Shown here: piece after piece, positions 41,801-50,929 of the stretch
How the letters are laid out: the number at the start of each line of letters is the position of its first letter
Numbering within the stretch: the first letter of the stretch is position 1
From: JACQAP01 sp035275265
GTDB taxonomy: Bacteria; Pseudomonadota; Gammaproteobacteria; Burkholderiales; JACQAP01
Length of the DNA stretch: 64,000 nt
Assembly: GCA_035275265.1 (NCBI GenBank)
Contig: DATENC010000026.1
Coordinates: 620,001 to 684,000, forward strand
Reading direction: 5' to 3'
Position numbers and translations under genes: made by a program
The notes under the pieces: model-generated
What the model was told of the DNA's origin: nothing
Databases searched by the model: none
Seen by the model: the letters and a program-made list of their open reading frames with translations, nothing else

Positions 41801-41976
41801 ATGACCTGGGCGGTCGCGCCCTTGTACACGGTGCGCACTGAAACCGTTGGCGGATCGATGTTCGGGTACTCGCGCACCGACAAGCGCTGGAAGCAAATGG
41901 CGCCGAGCAGGACGATGAGCAGGCTCATCACCGTGGCGAGTACGGGACGCCTGATCGAAATATCGGATAAGACCAT
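38839..41976 (-). CDS. RND efflux permease (HAE-1/MexF-like)
   Basis: A 1045-residue inner-membrane pump of full family length. It has the first helix SIRRPVLATVMSLLIVLLG, the periplasmic segment FPIMWIALVSD, the transmembrane helix 4 proton-relay motif GLVVDDAIVVLENIHRHIEEG with two adjacent Asp, and a duplicated second half. It exports hydrophobic compounds by proton antiport. Its adaptor is encoded 29 bp upstream. No outer-membrane channel gene is in this unit; it might use the OMF encoded at 49503-50924 or a general TolC. A terminator at 38777-38807 ends the operon. Confidence 0.93.
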   Translation of the reverse strand: MVLSDISIRRPVLATVMSLLIVLLGAICFQRLSVREYPNIDPPTVSVRTVYKGATAQVMESVVTTPIEDALSGIEGIKTIKSQSREEVSQITVTFVTGRDVDAAAADVRDRVSRIAYLLPEAVLAPVISKIEADAFPIMWIALVSDRHSPMELTDYADRYLTDPLKALSGVATAIIGGERRYAMRVWIDRERMAAQGLTAQDVEDALRRQNLDSPGGRIESMDREFTVLAATDLKNAEQFNEMVISEVNGYPIKLKDIGYAKPGPYENRKIIRINGTNGVAIGVVKQSTANTLEVARGVKALLPRLESGLPDGIRMWLAVDTSLFVEASIDAVYRTLIEAMALVVLVIFLFLRSLRATLIPAVTIPVSLIGAFFFVYVLGFSVNVLTMLGIVLAVGLVVDDAIVVLENIHRHIEEGMSPYEAALVGSKEIGFAVVAMTITLATVFTPLVFMTGRTGQLFTEFALTVSAAVLVSGFVALSLTPMMCSKLLKHDSSHGRIYNWSERFFEGMNNGYRRILRVTLNARWAVGLVYVLVIGSLGWLGLQLLPKDELSPVEDRGMFMMFAIAPEGSTMQYTDRYMVAVEEIAKTVPEISTIFAVVAPGLERPNPVNVGIGFSVLKPWDERDRKQMQITKELTPKLFGGLPGVISFTKDPPSLGGSFLDKKINYVLYGNSYEELQGKVGKVMSKLSQYKGISGLDSDLKLNKPQLTVDIDREKAATLGVSMETIGHTLETLMGGRDVTRYKREGKQYDVVVQVEDDKRRQPSDLTSIYVRGNGGSLHQLSNLVAVREAVAPKELNHFNKLRAAIVNGNVAEGYSLKEALTYIDQVVKDELPQGQVTDLDGESREFRESGQQALVVLVLALVFIYLVLSAQFESFVGPLVIMLTVPLAWAGAMLVMYINAKIGNGGTLNIYSKIGLVMLVGLITKHGILIVEFANQQRRKGLEKFDAVVEAATLRLRPILMTSAAMVLGAVPLALSHGAGAEARQAIGWVVVGGILVGTLLTLFVIPAFYTLIVRKIHTVPGEEALATAGGAGPLTVPHDKQR

Positions 41977-42005
41977 GGCGAAACCTCTGCTAAGTATGCG
42001 GCGGG

Positions 42006-43166
42006 TTAACCGGCCTTCTTTTCAACCGGTGGCTTTTCCTGCGCAGGTGCGCCGGCCGGCGCGGGCGCGGCCATCACCATGACCGGGGCGCCGTCGCGCA
42101 GCTTGATCTGACCTTCGGTTACGACGGTATCGGCGGCGTTGAGACCCTGAATGATCTCCACCCGCCCAGGCTGGCGATTACCGATCTGGACCTTGGTCAA
42201 GGCCGCCTTGCCTTCCACGACGCGAAAGACAAAGTTGTCCTGGCCTTGCGGCCAAATCGCCTGCTCGGGAATGATGATCGCATTCGCCCTGTTCGCGAGC
42301 GTAACCGCCACGCGCACGAACATTCCGGGCTTCAGTTTGTTGCCCTTGTTCGGAATGCGGGCACGCATGAGGATGGTCCGGGTCTGTTCGTCGATCACCG
42401 GCTCCACGGCATAGATGCGTCCGCGGAACTCCTCGCCTGGGTAGGCGTCGAGCCGGATGGCAATCTCCTGATTTGAGCCCACCTTGGACATGTACAACTC
42501 GGGTATGCGGAAATCCGCCTTGATGGTGCCGATGCTCTCGAGGCGCACGATGTCCGTACCCGCTTTCACGTAGGCCCCTGGGCTGATCATGCGCAAGCCG
42601 ACAGTGCCCGAGAAAGGCGCGCGGATGACTGTTTTCGCCACCCGAGACTCGGCTTCCGCAAGGTGGGCCTTCAGGCGGTCAACCGCTCCGAGTTGCACGT
42701 CGAGAGCATCCTTGCTTATGAAGTTCTGCTGGTGCAGTTCCCGGGTGCGCGACAGGCGCTGCTCTTCGGTCTTGAGGTCGGCGCGGACGGCCGCGGCCTG
42801 CGCGTCGTACTCGGAGTTGTCTATGGAGACGAGACGGGTTCCCGCGGTAACGGCCTGTCCTTCCTGGAAATGCAAGCTGACGACACGGCCGTCGATCTCG
42901 GGACGGATGATTACCGACTCCTCGGCAAGGAGGGACCCCACTGCCGACACTTCATCCGACACTTTGCCGACTTCGACCGGAACGGCTCTTACCGGCAGAC
43001 CCGCCGGCGGCTTTGGTGCCTGAGCGGCGGGCTGCGCGGCAGGCTTGGCCGCATCAGGTTTTTGTCCCGCGCTCGCATCGTTCTTGGAATTGCAACCAGC
43101 AGCGATCACTACTGCAGTGACCAGCGTGGTAAGAATGGCTACATTACGGATGATCGGCGTATGCAC
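42006..43166 (-). CDS. RND periplasmic adaptor (membrane-fusion) protein
   Basis: About 386 residues from a GTG at 43166 with AGAGG upstream; the frame extends further without good sequence. IRNVAILTTLVTAVVIAAGC is a lipoprotein-type signal. The mature part has the lipoyl halves VSLHFQEGQAVTAGTRLVSID and VIRAPFSGTVGLRMISPGAYVKAG around a coiled-coil hairpin. A beta-barrel follows, then a Pro/Ala-rich tail. It bridges the pump encoded next to an outer-membrane channel. It is divergent from a LysR regulator gene, probably its controller. Confidence 0.92.
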   Translation of the reverse strand: MHTPIIRNVAILTTLVTAVVIAAGCNSKNDASAGQKPDAAKPAAQPAAQAPKPPAGLPVRAVPVEVGKVSDEVSAVGSLLAEESVIIRPEIDGRVVSLHFQEGQAVTAGTRLVSIDNSEYDAQAAAVRADLKTEEQRLSRTRELHQQNFISKDALDVQLGAVDRLKAHLAEAESRVAKTVIRAPFSGTVGLRMISPGAYVKAGTDIVRLESIGTIKADFRIPELYMSKVGSNQEIAIRLDAYPGEEFRGRIYAVEPVIDEQTRTILMRARIPNKGNKLKPGMFVRVAVTLANRANAIIIPEQAIWPQGQDNFVFRVVEGKAALTKVQIGNRQPGRVEIIQGLNAADTVVTEGQIKLRDGAPVMVMAAPAPAGAPAQEKPPVEKKAG

Positions 43167-43369
43167 TTGCTTACCTCTAAACTCTGATCGATGACGCGAA
43201 AAATGCGCGCTTCGACCGGTGTAGAAAAAATATCGCCAGCGGAGAATCCTCGCTGGCAACCGGCCGCTGAGCGGCTATTTTCTAACCGGAACTCCCGCTC
43301 GCGGCTTATTTTGCTGACCGATGGGTCATTTATTTCGCATCATCATAACCGAGTTTCCCTGCCCCCACC

Positions 43370-44302
43370 ATGAGAATCTCGCTCGACGCGCTTCTGGTTC
43401 TTGATTCGATCGCACGAAATGGCAGTTTCGCCGCCGCAGGCGAGGAACTGCACCGCGTTCCCTCCGCGATCACCTACACCATCCAGAAGCTCGAGCAGGA
43501 CCTGGAAGTGAAGCTTTTCGACCGCAGCGGACACCGTGCCAAGCTGACGGAAGCCGGTGAGGAATTGCTGCGCGAAGGCCGTCACTTGCTGCGCACCGCC
43601 ACCGACCTGGAATGCCGGGTCAAGCGCGTTGCTACCGGCTGGGAAACGGAGCTGCGCATCGCCGTGGAAGACATCATCCCCACCGAACGCCTCTTTCCTA
43701 TTCTGAAGGACTTTTACCGCGAAGGTTCCGGCACGCGGATCAAAATAACGGCTGAAATTCTGGGTGGCTGTTGGGACGCACTGATGACCGGGCGCGCCGA
43801 CCTGGTGATCGGGGCGCCGGGAGAAGCGCCTCCCGAAGCATCACTGTCGGTGGAGGCGATCGGGCAATACGAGTTCATCTTCGTGGTCGCCCCGGAACAC
43901 CCGCTCGCGACCGCGCCTGAACCACTGACTTCACAAGACATCATGCAATTCCGCGCGGTGTCCGCAGCCGACACTTCGCGCAACCTGCCACCTCGCACCT
44001 CGGGACTGCTGGACGGACAGGACGTCCTGACAGTTCCGACCATGCGCGCGAAGATGGCCGCACACATCGCGGGACTCGGCGCGGGTTATCTGCCGCTAGC
44101 CTGGGCCGCGCCGCATGTTGCAGGCAGGCGGCTCTTACGAAAGCAGGTGGAAGGAACGAAGTCTCTGACCAACGTGTACCTGGCATGGCATCCGCGCCAG
44201 GCTGGCAAGGCTCTCAAATGGTTCCTCGAGCGCCTTCGCGACAAGGCGATCCAGCAATACATTCTGGGCGAGTCCGGGACTTATCCCTCGACAGGGGGCT
44301 GA
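43370..44302 (+). CDS. LysR-family regulator, divergent from the RND pair
   Basis: A 310-residue regulator starting MRISLDALLVLDSIARNGSF. The helix-turn-helix is FAAAGEELHRVPSAITYTIQKLEQDLEVKLFDR, followed by a complete effector domain (VPTMRAKMAAHIAGLGAGYLPLAWA). It resembles YhaJ/DsdC-like members. The 203-bp gap to the divergent adaptor gene is the typical place for its binding sites, so it likely controls the pump operon. It ends 4 bp before the convergent thioredoxin-like gene. Confidence 0.9.
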   Translation: MRISLDALLVLDSIARNGSFAAAGEELHRVPSAITYTIQKLEQDLEVKLFDRSGHRAKLTEAGEELLREGRHLLRTATDLECRVKRVATGWETELRIAVEDIIPTERLFPILKDFYREGSGTRIKITAEILGGCWDALMTGRADLVIGAPGEAPPEASLSVEAIGQYEFIFVVAPEHPLATAPEPLTSQDIMQFRAVSAADTSRNLPPRTSGLLDGQDVLTVPTMRAKMAAHIAGLGAGYLPLAWAAPHVAGRRLLRKQVEGTKSLTNVYLAWHPRQAGKALKWFLERLRDKAIQQYILGESGTYPSTGG

Positions 44303-44306
44303 TGTC

Positions 44307-44720
44307 TTATTCCAGCTTGCCGCGTCTGGTTGCAGGACAGACGCGATGCACCGCCAGCGATTCCCTCGCCGATCTCTCCTGCTCGACCTCCGCCCGCACA
44401 CGTTCCATATCTATCAGCGCGACGCCATCGAGCAACCGTGACAACTGGTCGGCAGCCGGCAGGCCCGCCTCGAGATACATCCCGACGCGTCCGCGAAAGA
44501 TCGCCGTAGCGGTCCCGCTCAGTCCGAACATTTCGAACAGCTTCCGGCTGTTGCCATGGACCTGCGCGAAAGCGACGCCGGGATGCTTCCCGAGGACATC
44601 GCTTACAAGCGCGGTGAAAGTTGCTGCGTTGCCATCCTTTTCGATAAAGCCGATTACGGCCGTTTCGTTGTCGGACAAGAAACGATCGAAACAGGCTTCG
44701 TCGAGGATGGCCGGCGCCAT
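44307..44720 (-). CDS. Thioredoxin-fold protein lacking the CxxC motif
   Basis: A 137-residue protein beginning MAPAILDEACFDRFLSDNETAV. The layout (VIGFIEKDGNAATFTALVSDVL, then VAFAQVHGNSRKLFEMFGLSGTATAIFRGRVG) follows thioredoxin secondary structure, but no CxxC is present where it is expected. A disulfide-reductase role is unlikely; it may be a structural or chaperone-like partner of the active thioredoxin encoded 4 bp upstream. A cysteine-containing tail follows. Confidence 0.65.
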   Translation of the reverse strand: MAPAILDEACFDRFLSDNETAVIGFIEKDGNAATFTALVSDVLGKHPGVAFAQVHGNSRKLFEMFGLSGTATAIFRGRVGMYLEAGLPAADQLSRLLDGVALIDMERVRAEVEQERSARESLAVHRVCPATRRGKLE

Positions 44721-44724
44721 AAAA

Positions 44725-45108
44725 TCAGGACGGCGCGCCGGCTTCTGCGGCTTCCTGGGCCGCGATATCGCGGTGCACTTCCGCCATGTCGAGCTCCTGC
44801 ACTTTCTTGATCACTGCCTCCAGTGCCGGCGCCGGCAAAGCGCCCGGTTGTGAAAACAGCAGAACTTTTTCGCGGAACACCATCAGGGTCGGAATCGAGC
44901 GGATCTCGAATTGTCCGGCGAGGTCAGGCTCGTCCTCGGTGTTCACCTTGGCGAACACGATGCCAGGGTATTTCTCGGAGATGGCCTCGAAAGTCGGGGC
45001 GAAAGCGCGACATGGGCCGCACCAAGGCGCCCAGAAGTCGACGATCACCGTGTCGTTGGCCGTCACCACCTGCTCGAAGTCATCTTTGGTCAATGCCAAT
45101 GTGGCCAT
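44725..45108 (-). CDS. Thioredoxin
   Basis: A 127-residue thioredoxin with the active site WCGPC at 29-33, FAKVNTEDEPDLAGQFEIRSIPTLMVF with the conserved cis-Pro, and a C-terminal extension (AEVHRDIAAQEAAEAG). It should be cytosolic because there is no signal. It is the fifth gene in the NDH-2/OMF/adaptor/RND run on the same strand, 62 bp after the pump, and overlaps nothing. Co-expression suggests a role in thiol repair during metal or oxidative stress, which is inferred. Confidence 0.9.
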   Translation of the reverse strand: MATLALTKDDFEQVVTANDTVIVDFWAPWCGPCRAFAPTFEAISEKYPGIVFAKVNTEDEPDLAGQFEIRSIPTLMVFREKVLLFSQPGALPAPALEAVIKKVQELDMAEVHRDIAAQEAAEAGAPS

Positions 45109-45170
45109 GAATAGGCGCTCCTTGCGCGCCAGTCTATCTGCATTGTGAACGTGTCAACAGCCAGTACCGG

Positions 45171-48100
45171 TCAGCGCTCAACCGCATGTGCGCGCGGCGC
45201 GAACCTGCCGAATTGAAGCAAGATGGTGGGCAGGATCAGCAGATTCAAGAGGGTCGAAGTGGCCAGCCCGCCGACGATGATGGTCGCCATCGGGCCCTCG
45301 ATTTCCCGTCCCGGTTCGCCGCTGCCCAGTGCCAGCGGCATCAAACCCAGTGCAGTGACCAGCGCGGTCATCAAAATTGAGGGCAGTCTCTCCCCGGCGC
45401 CGCGCATGGCGGTTTCCAGGTTCCAAGGCAATCGCTCGACCTCGACCAGGTGTTGATAGTGCGAAACCAGCATGATCGAGTTGCGAAGTGTGATGCCGAA
45501 CAGCGTGACGAATCCCACCAGAGAACCCAAAGACATCCAGCCGCCGCTCGCAAACACCGCGATCACACCGCCGATCAGCGCAAAAGGCAGATTGACGAAC
45601 GTGAGCAGCAGGTTGTGCAGATTGTTGAAAGAAATGTAGAGCAGCAGGAAAATGCCCACGCCAGCCAGCGCGGAATGCACGATCAGGTCGGACAGGGCCT
45701 GAGCCTGTGCTTGGGCGGTGCCGGTGTAAGTTACGTAGTTGCCTTCGGAAAACTTCACCGCGGCGCCTACGCGGGTCCGCGCGTCGCGCTCGAATTCGGT
45801 GATGTCGCGGCCCTCCACATTGGCGGTAACGGTTTGCAAACGGCGGCCTTCGGAATGCAGGATCTTGTAGCGTCCGCCGCCGATCTCGATATCCGCGACG
45901 TCGGCAAGTTTGAGCAGGCGCCCGTCGGGATTGCGCAGCGGCAGCGCCCCCACATCCGTCACGCGCGCACGTTGCTCCGGATCCAGCACGACCACCAGAT
46001 CCGTTACCTGACTGTTGCGATAAATCTGCCCGACTTGCACGCCTTCGTAAGCGGCCTGCACCGCTTCGAGCACCGTCAGGGGCTGCAGGCCCAGTCCCGC
46101 CGCGCGCTCGTGACGCAGCCGCACTGAAAGCTGTGGCGTGCCGGGCGGCGCCTGGATTTGCACATCGCGTGCGCCCGGAACCTGTGCCAACGCGGCGGCA
46201 ACCGCAAGGGCATCGCGATCCAGCAGATCGAGTGACGAGCCGTAAAGATTCGCAACGAAGGGAGCGGTATAACCCGTGATAGTTTCCTCGATGCGCTCCG
46301 TGAGGAAAGTATTGATCGCAAACGTCACACCGGGATACGAGCCGTCGCGCCCACCGGATAGCGTTTCGCGGATCTCGCGCAGGATGCGTGCCTGAGCGCT
46401 GCCCGGCAGCGGGCCGATTTCAATCTCGAATTCGCTGTAGTGGGTGCCGAAGGTATCGGCGCCGTTCTTCGAGCGACCCACCCACTGGGCCACGGACTGC
46501 ACGCCCTCGATCGAGCCGACGGCTTCCGACACCTTCTTGCCGATGCGCAGCGACTCCGCCTCGGAAGTACCGGGCACGGCCGACATGTGCATGATGTAGT
46601 GGCCTTCGCGCAACGCAGGGATGAATTCCCCGGAAAACAGCGGCAATAGTCCGATGCCGGCGACGATAATCACCCCGGTGACTGCAATGACCCGGGCCGG
46701 ATAGCGCTCGATGCGGCGCAAGGTGCCTAGATAGCGGGGCTTGAGCCAACGCACGAACGGTGGATCGTCGGCCTTCAGTTCCGCGCGCGCCAGCAGCAGA
46801 TAACACAGCGCGGGGGTCAGGGTGACAGCGACGACCAGCGACGCCATGATGGCGAAAATGTACGCAACGCCGAGCGGGGCAAACAGCTTGCCGGCCACGC
46901 CGCCCAAGGTCAGCAAGGGCACGAACACGAGAGCGACGATGAAGGTAGCATAGACCACCGAGCCGCGCACTTCCACCGATGCGCCCAGCACCACGTCTTC
47001 CATGGGCAGCGGCCGTGCCGCGCTGCGATTGAGCCGCAGACGCCTGAAGATGTTCTCGGTGTCAATGATCGCATCGTCCACTACCTCTCCCAGTGCAATG
47101 GCGAGGCCGCCCATCACCATGATGTTCAGGCCGATGCCGAAGTAATCGAGCACCAACACGGAGGCCAGCAAGGACACTGGAATGGCGGTTGCACAGATCA
47201 GCGCGGTGCGGCTGTTAAACAGGAACAGGAATAGCACCACTATCACCAACGCCGAGCCGATCAGGATGTCGCGCTGGACGTTTCGCACCGCGGTCTCGAT
47301 AAAGTTGGCCGGCCGGAACAGATTCGGATGCAGTTGCACCTGTTCTTTTTCGAGCAGCGGTTTCAGTTCTTCCAATGCCTGCTCAAGGTCTTCGGTCACC
47401 GCATGGGTGTTGGACCCGAGCTGGCCTTGAATCATCAGGAACACACCGGGCTGGCCGTTGATGGCTGCGGCGCCGATAGATGGCGCCGCACCTTCGGCCA
47501 CACGCGCGACGTCACCGATGCGCACGGCGCGGCCTTCGCGATAGGCGAGCAGTTCGCGCGCAACGTCTGCAGTCGACTGCGGCTGCGCGTCGGTCTGTAC
47601 CAGGATGTGCTGATTGGGGGTTTTCACGAAGCCCGTGCCGGCTACACCTGTCGCTTTTCTGGCGGCGGCGACCACATCCTCCAGCGCAAAGCCGTAGCGG
47701 CGCAGCTTTTCGGCGTCCGCCTGGATCTGCCATTGGCGCACGTCGCCGCCGAACACGTTCACTTCGGCGACTCCATTCACTGCCAGCAGGTGCGGACGCA
47801 CAGTCCAGTCCACCAGGGTGCGCAGCTCCATCAGGCTGCGCTTCTCCGAGGTCACGCCGACCCCAAGAACTGTGCTGGCGGAGGATGTCAACGGCGTGAT
47901 CGTTGGCACGATGCCGCGGGGCAGCTGGTTGGCAAGCGCCGCGAGGCGCTCTGCGGTGACCTGGCGATTGCGATAGACATCCGATCCGTCGGAAAAGAAA
48001 ACATGCACGACCGATAGTCCGGGAATGGATTGAGAACGCAGGCTTCGCAGCCCAGGCAAACCGGCGAGTGCATTCTCGATGGGCTGCGAGACCTGGGTTT

Positions 48101-48284
48101 CCACGAGATCCGCGGACAGCCCCGGCGCCTCCGTCTGGATAACCACTTGGGCGGGTGAGAACTCCGGGAACACATCAAGATGTGCTCGCGAAAGCGTGAA
48201 CAGGCCATAAGCGACGATGGTCACCACCAACGCGACGATCACGCCCGGGTATCGAATGGACTGACGGACGATGAAGGAGATCAC
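45171..48284 (-). CDS. RND efflux permease (CusA/CzcA-like, heavy-metal type)
   Basis: A 1037-residue pump. The start MISFIVRQSIRYPGVIVALVV and the helix-4 motif ALGEVVDDAIIDTENIFRRL (Glu, Asp, Asp and Glu as in heavy-metal RND pumps) place it with the CzcA/CusA-like group. The substrate-methionine set of Cu/Ag pumps is not obvious, so the metal, if any, is not assigned. It forms a complete tripartite set with the adaptor (48413-49477) and OMF (49503-50924). A repeat element fills the gap to the adaptor gene. Confidence 0.9.
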   Translation of the reverse strand: MISFIVRQSIRYPGVIVALVVTIVAYGLFTLSRAHLDVFPEFSPAQVVIQTEAPGLSADLVETQVSQPIENALAGLPGLRSLRSQSIPGLSVVHVFFSDGSDVYRNRQVTAERLAALANQLPRGIVPTITPLTSSASTVLGVGVTSEKRSLMELRTLVDWTVRPHLLAVNGVAEVNVFGGDVRQWQIQADAEKLRRYGFALEDVVAAARKATGVAGTGFVKTPNQHILVQTDAQPQSTADVARELLAYREGRAVRIGDVARVAEGAAPSIGAAAINGQPGVFLMIQGQLGSNTHAVTEDLEQALEELKPLLEKEQVQLHPNLFRPANFIETAVRNVQRDILIGSALVIVVLFLFLFNSRTALICATAIPVSLLASVLVLDYFGIGLNIMVMGGLAIALGEVVDDAIIDTENIFRRLRLNRSAARPLPMEDVVLGASVEVRGSVVYATFIVALVFVPLLTLGGVAGKLFAPLGVAYIFAIMASLVVAVTLTPALCYLLLARAELKADDPPFVRWLKPRYLGTLRRIERYPARVIAVTGVIIVAGIGLLPLFSGEFIPALREGHYIMHMSAVPGTSEAESLRIGKKVSEAVGSIEGVQSVAQWVGRSKNGADTFGTHYSEFEIEIGPLPGSAQARILREIRETLSGGRDGSYPGVTFAINTFLTERIEETITGYTAPFVANLYGSSLDLLDRDALAVAAALAQVPGARDVQIQAPPGTPQLSVRLRHERAAGLGLQPLTVLEAVQAAYEGVQVGQIYRNSQVTDLVVVLDPEQRARVTDVGALPLRNPDGRLLKLADVADIEIGGGRYKILHSEGRRLQTVTANVEGRDITEFERDARTRVGAAVKFSEGNYVTYTGTAQAQAQALSDLIVHSALAGVGIFLLLYISFNNLHNLLLTFVNLPFALIGGVIAVFASGGWMSLGSLVGFVTLFGITLRNSIMLVSHYQHLVEVERLPWNLETAMRGAGERLPSILMTALVTALGLMPLALGSGEPGREIEGPMATIIVGGLATSTLLNLLILPTILLQFGRFAPRAHAVER

Positions 48285-48291
48285 CTACCCA

Positions 48292-48409
48292 CCTCACCCC
48301 TACCCTCTCCCCCCGCAAGCGGGCGGAGAGGGTGACAGGTATGAAGGCTAAGCGACCACAGACGCATCAGGCTCCCTCTCCAGCTTGCTGGAGAGGGCGG
48401 GGGGTGAGG
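48292..48409. repeat. Nested inverted repeat with two hairpins
   Basis: Outer arms CCTCACCCC (48292-48300) and GGGGTGAGG (48401-48409) are complementary. Inside are a long hairpin CCCTCTCC...GGAGAGGG (48303-48332, with inner CCCGC/GCGGG) and a perfect 11-bp hairpin CCCTCTCCAGC-TT-GCTGGAGAGGG (48374-48397). This CCCTCTCC-type unit is widespread between genes in proteobacteria. It separates the adaptor and pump genes of one operon. Confidence 0.8.
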
Positions 48410-48412
48410 CGA

Positions 48413-49477
48413 TCAGTCTTCATTCTCATTTCGGATCTGGTATTTCAGTTCCTCGGAAAGCAGTAGTTGCGCACCGCTGACGACCACTTCGTCGCCATCG
48501 TCAAAACCCGTCGAATTGAACCAGCCTCCGCTCAGTTCTTCGCCGGTCGAGACCTCGTGCCGTGAAAAGGTCTGCTCGTCATCCTTGACGTACGCCCAGG
48601 CCTTACCCGCATGCCAGATCACTGCGGTCGGTGGCACGATCATGCCGGCGACCGGCGCACCGCCCAAGCCGATCCGCGCCAGCACGCGCATACCGGCGCG
48701 CAAACCGCCACCGTCCACCATGTAGAAATAGGTCTCGCCAGGCAATGCCGCATCGACCTGCGGCGAGTCTGAGACAAATCGGGCTGGGCGCGTGTTTTCC
48801 CTGGCGGTTGCGGGCGCAACCAAGATCGTTCGCCGCACCGCGCCGCGCGGAAGATCATAAGGAAGCACCAGCTGCACCAGGAAGGCCGATTGCTGCAGCA
48901 TGGCCTGCATCACGCGCGAGTCCGGATTGATGGCCCAGCCGGTCACGGTCTCGCCCCAAGCGCTGCGTATCGAATCGCGCACCGCCGCCGCACTCTGCTC
49001 CGCGGCCGACTGACGCGCCTGCTCCGAGCGATATCGTCCCTCGGCCGATTTCAATGCCTGTTCGGAGACGTTGCGGTCATCCCGGAACAGCGCCTCCATC
49101 CGACGGAATTCCGATTCCGAGGCAGTGGCGGCGGCGCGCAGTGCACGCGCTTCCGCGACGGCGGTGAGATAGCGGCCGCGCATTTCCGCCAGGGGCTGGA
49201 GGCTCATTACCATCCCGTAGGCCTCCGTCGCGGCTTCGCTCTTTCCGCGTTTCAGCGGCTGTACTTCGATGCCGCTCGCATTCTGGCTTTCCGGCGAAAC
49301 CCGCACGACGGGCCTGCCTTCTTCAAGGCCCGCAGTGGAAGGCGTTTGGATTTGCTCTTCGCGCTCCTCCGGCGCCGCGCCCCATTCGTCGCGCGCGAAA
49401 TAGATCAGCGCCCATATCAGCATGGCGATGACGACCGCCATCGCGGCGATCAGCGCGTGACTTCTCGTGAGTTTCAT
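48413..49477 (-). CDS. RND periplasmic adaptor protein (CusB-like)
   Basis: A 354-residue adaptor from the ATG at 49477. The N-terminal helix ALIAAMAVVIAMLIWALIYF anchors or exports it. There is a coiled-coil-like region with SEFRRMEALFRDDRNVSEQALKSAEGRYRSEQ. A beta-barrel end, GMIVPPTAVIWHAGKAWAYV, is typical of CusB-like adaptors, where the lipoyl pieces are short. It links the RND pump and OMF encoded on either side. Confidence 0.85.
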   Translation of the reverse strand: MKLTRSHALIAAMAVVIAMLIWALIYFARDEWGAAPEEREEQIQTPSTAGLEEGRPVVRVSPESQNASGIEVQPLKRGKSEAATEAYGMVMSLQPLAEMRGRYLTAVAEARALRAAATASESEFRRMEALFRDDRNVSEQALKSAEGRYRSEQARQSAAEQSAAAVRDSIRSAWGETVTGWAINPDSRVMQAMLQQSAFLVQLVLPYDLPRGAVRRTILVAPATARENTRPARFVSDSPQVDAALPGETYFYMVDGGGLRAGMRVLARIGLGGAPVAGMIVPPTAVIWHAGKAWAYVKDDEQTFSRHEVSTGEELSGGWFNSTGFDDGDEVVVSGAQLLLSEELKYQIRNENED

Positions 49478-49502
49478 GGGTGGTGCGATTGGACCTGTCT
49501 TG

Positions 49503-50924
49503 TTATTTGGAAAACTCCGGCAGTTTTGCGGCACGCATGTCGGGCAGCGTGGAGATGTCGCCGAATAGCGGCCGCTGCACGGCATCTTCGAGCTGGGCGA
49601 GCGCGCGCGTGGATTCCGTCTGCGCCTCGCGCAGAATGTACTGCGCGGCCAGAAAATCAATGCGCGCCGTGACGCGCTGCAGCCGGTCGGCGGCACCGGC
49701 GTCGAACTGGCGCACGATCCGCGCCTCCTGTTCCTGCTGCAGTTGGGCCTGGCGCTGCGCGGCCGCAACGCGCCCGCGCGCGGACCGAAATTGCGCGGCT
49801 GCTCCCTCGGTCGCGGCCATCGCCGCAATCTGTGTCGCCTGGAATTGCTGTGCCGCCAGTTCGCGTTGCGCCTCCGCCTGGCGGATCGCCGTCCGCGCGC
49901 GCGCACCCGAGGGAAGGGAGAGGCCAACGGCAAGCGACCAGACGTTGTCGCCCTGGTCCCAGGTGTATCCCGGACCGAGGGTAATGTCCGGATTCTGACC
50001 CGCAACCGACAATTTCACCTCCTCATCGGCCGCCCCGAACTCCAGCAGTTTGCGGTGCACGTCGAGCCGGTTGCCCAGCGCCAGGCGGCGCAGCTCGACT
50101 GCGCCCGTTTCCACGGCATCCGGCGGCTTCACGTCGAAGCGCAGATCCATCGCTCCGACCACCTCGAGCGGCAAGCCCAGCGACTGCGCCAGTTCGCCAA
50201 GCGCGCGTTGCGCGTGCGCGGCTTCCCGGTCACGCGCCAAATCGAGTTGAGCGAGCTGCCACCGTTGCGCGCTTTGCTCATGGGCGGACAGCATGCCTGC
50301 CTGCACCCGGCGATCAACCAGAGCCAGAACCTCGCGGCGCGCCGTGACCTGGGCTTCGATCGATGCCAGCGCATCGCGGCTGGATTCGAGTTCGATGAAA
50401 CGGTCGCGCACCCTTGCGCGCACGTCCCATGCAGCCGCGGCAATGTCGATCTCGGCAGCGTCGGCAAGGAATGCGCTGCGTGCCACACGGGCTTCTCGTT
50501 TGTGCTCGGCCGTCAGAGGGATTTCCAGTTCGAGGCCAAGCGTCCAAGGCCCGTTGTCTTCGGGCAGTTCGCGGCCGTGATATTCGGACTTCAGACGCGC
50601 GCCGAGGGGTTGCCGCAGGCCCGCCGACTCGAGCTGCGTGCGCGCAATGGCGGCGCGCGCCCGCGCCGTGCGCATGTCCGGATGGAAGTACAACGCGACA
50701 AACGTCAGCTCGCGCAGCCCCCACCGTTGCGGCGGCCAGGCCTCCTGCGCATAACCGTTGGCGAGTGCGAAACGCTTCAGGCCTTCTGCGGATCCCGAGC
50801 GCCGTTCGTACTCGCTTTCCGCGGCACCCGGATCCAGGGACCGCTTCGAATAGGGGATAGACGAACACCCCGCCGCAACGCCGGCAAGAATCAGCAGGAA
50901 ACCGGCGTAGCGGCGGCAGGGCAT
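49503..50924 (-). CDS. Outer-membrane efflux protein (TolC/CusC family)
   Basis: A 473-residue lipoprotein-type OMF: YAGFLLILAGVAAGC has a lipobox. The mature part has the two OEP repeats, with LTFVALYFHPDMRTARARAAIA in the first and long coiled-coil helices (RDREAAHAQRALGELAQSLGLPLEVVG). It forms the outer-membrane channel of the efflux complex encoded downstream. It lies 5 bp after the NDH-2 gene, so both are on one transcript. Confidence 0.88.
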   Translation of the reverse strand: MPCRRYAGFLLILAGVAAGCSSIPYSKRSLDPGAAESEYERRSGSAEGLKRFALANGYAQEAWPPQRWGLRELTFVALYFHPDMRTARARAAIARTQLESAGLRQPLGARLKSEYHGRELPEDNGPWTLGLELEIPLTAEHKREARVARSAFLADAAEIDIAAAAWDVRARVRDRFIELESSRDALASIEAQVTARREVLALVDRRVQAGMLSAHEQSAQRWQLAQLDLARDREAAHAQRALGELAQSLGLPLEVVGAMDLRFDVKPPDAVETGAVELRRLALGNRLDVHRKLLEFGAADEEVKLSVAGQNPDITLGPGYTWDQGDNVWSLAVGLSLPSGARARTAIRQAEAQRELAAQQFQATQIAAMAATEGAAAQFRSARGRVAAAQRQAQLQQEQEARIVRQFDAGAADRLQRVTARIDFLAAQYILREAQTESTRALAQLEDAVQRPLFGDISTLPDMRAAKLPEFSK

Positions 50925-50929
50925 CGCGA

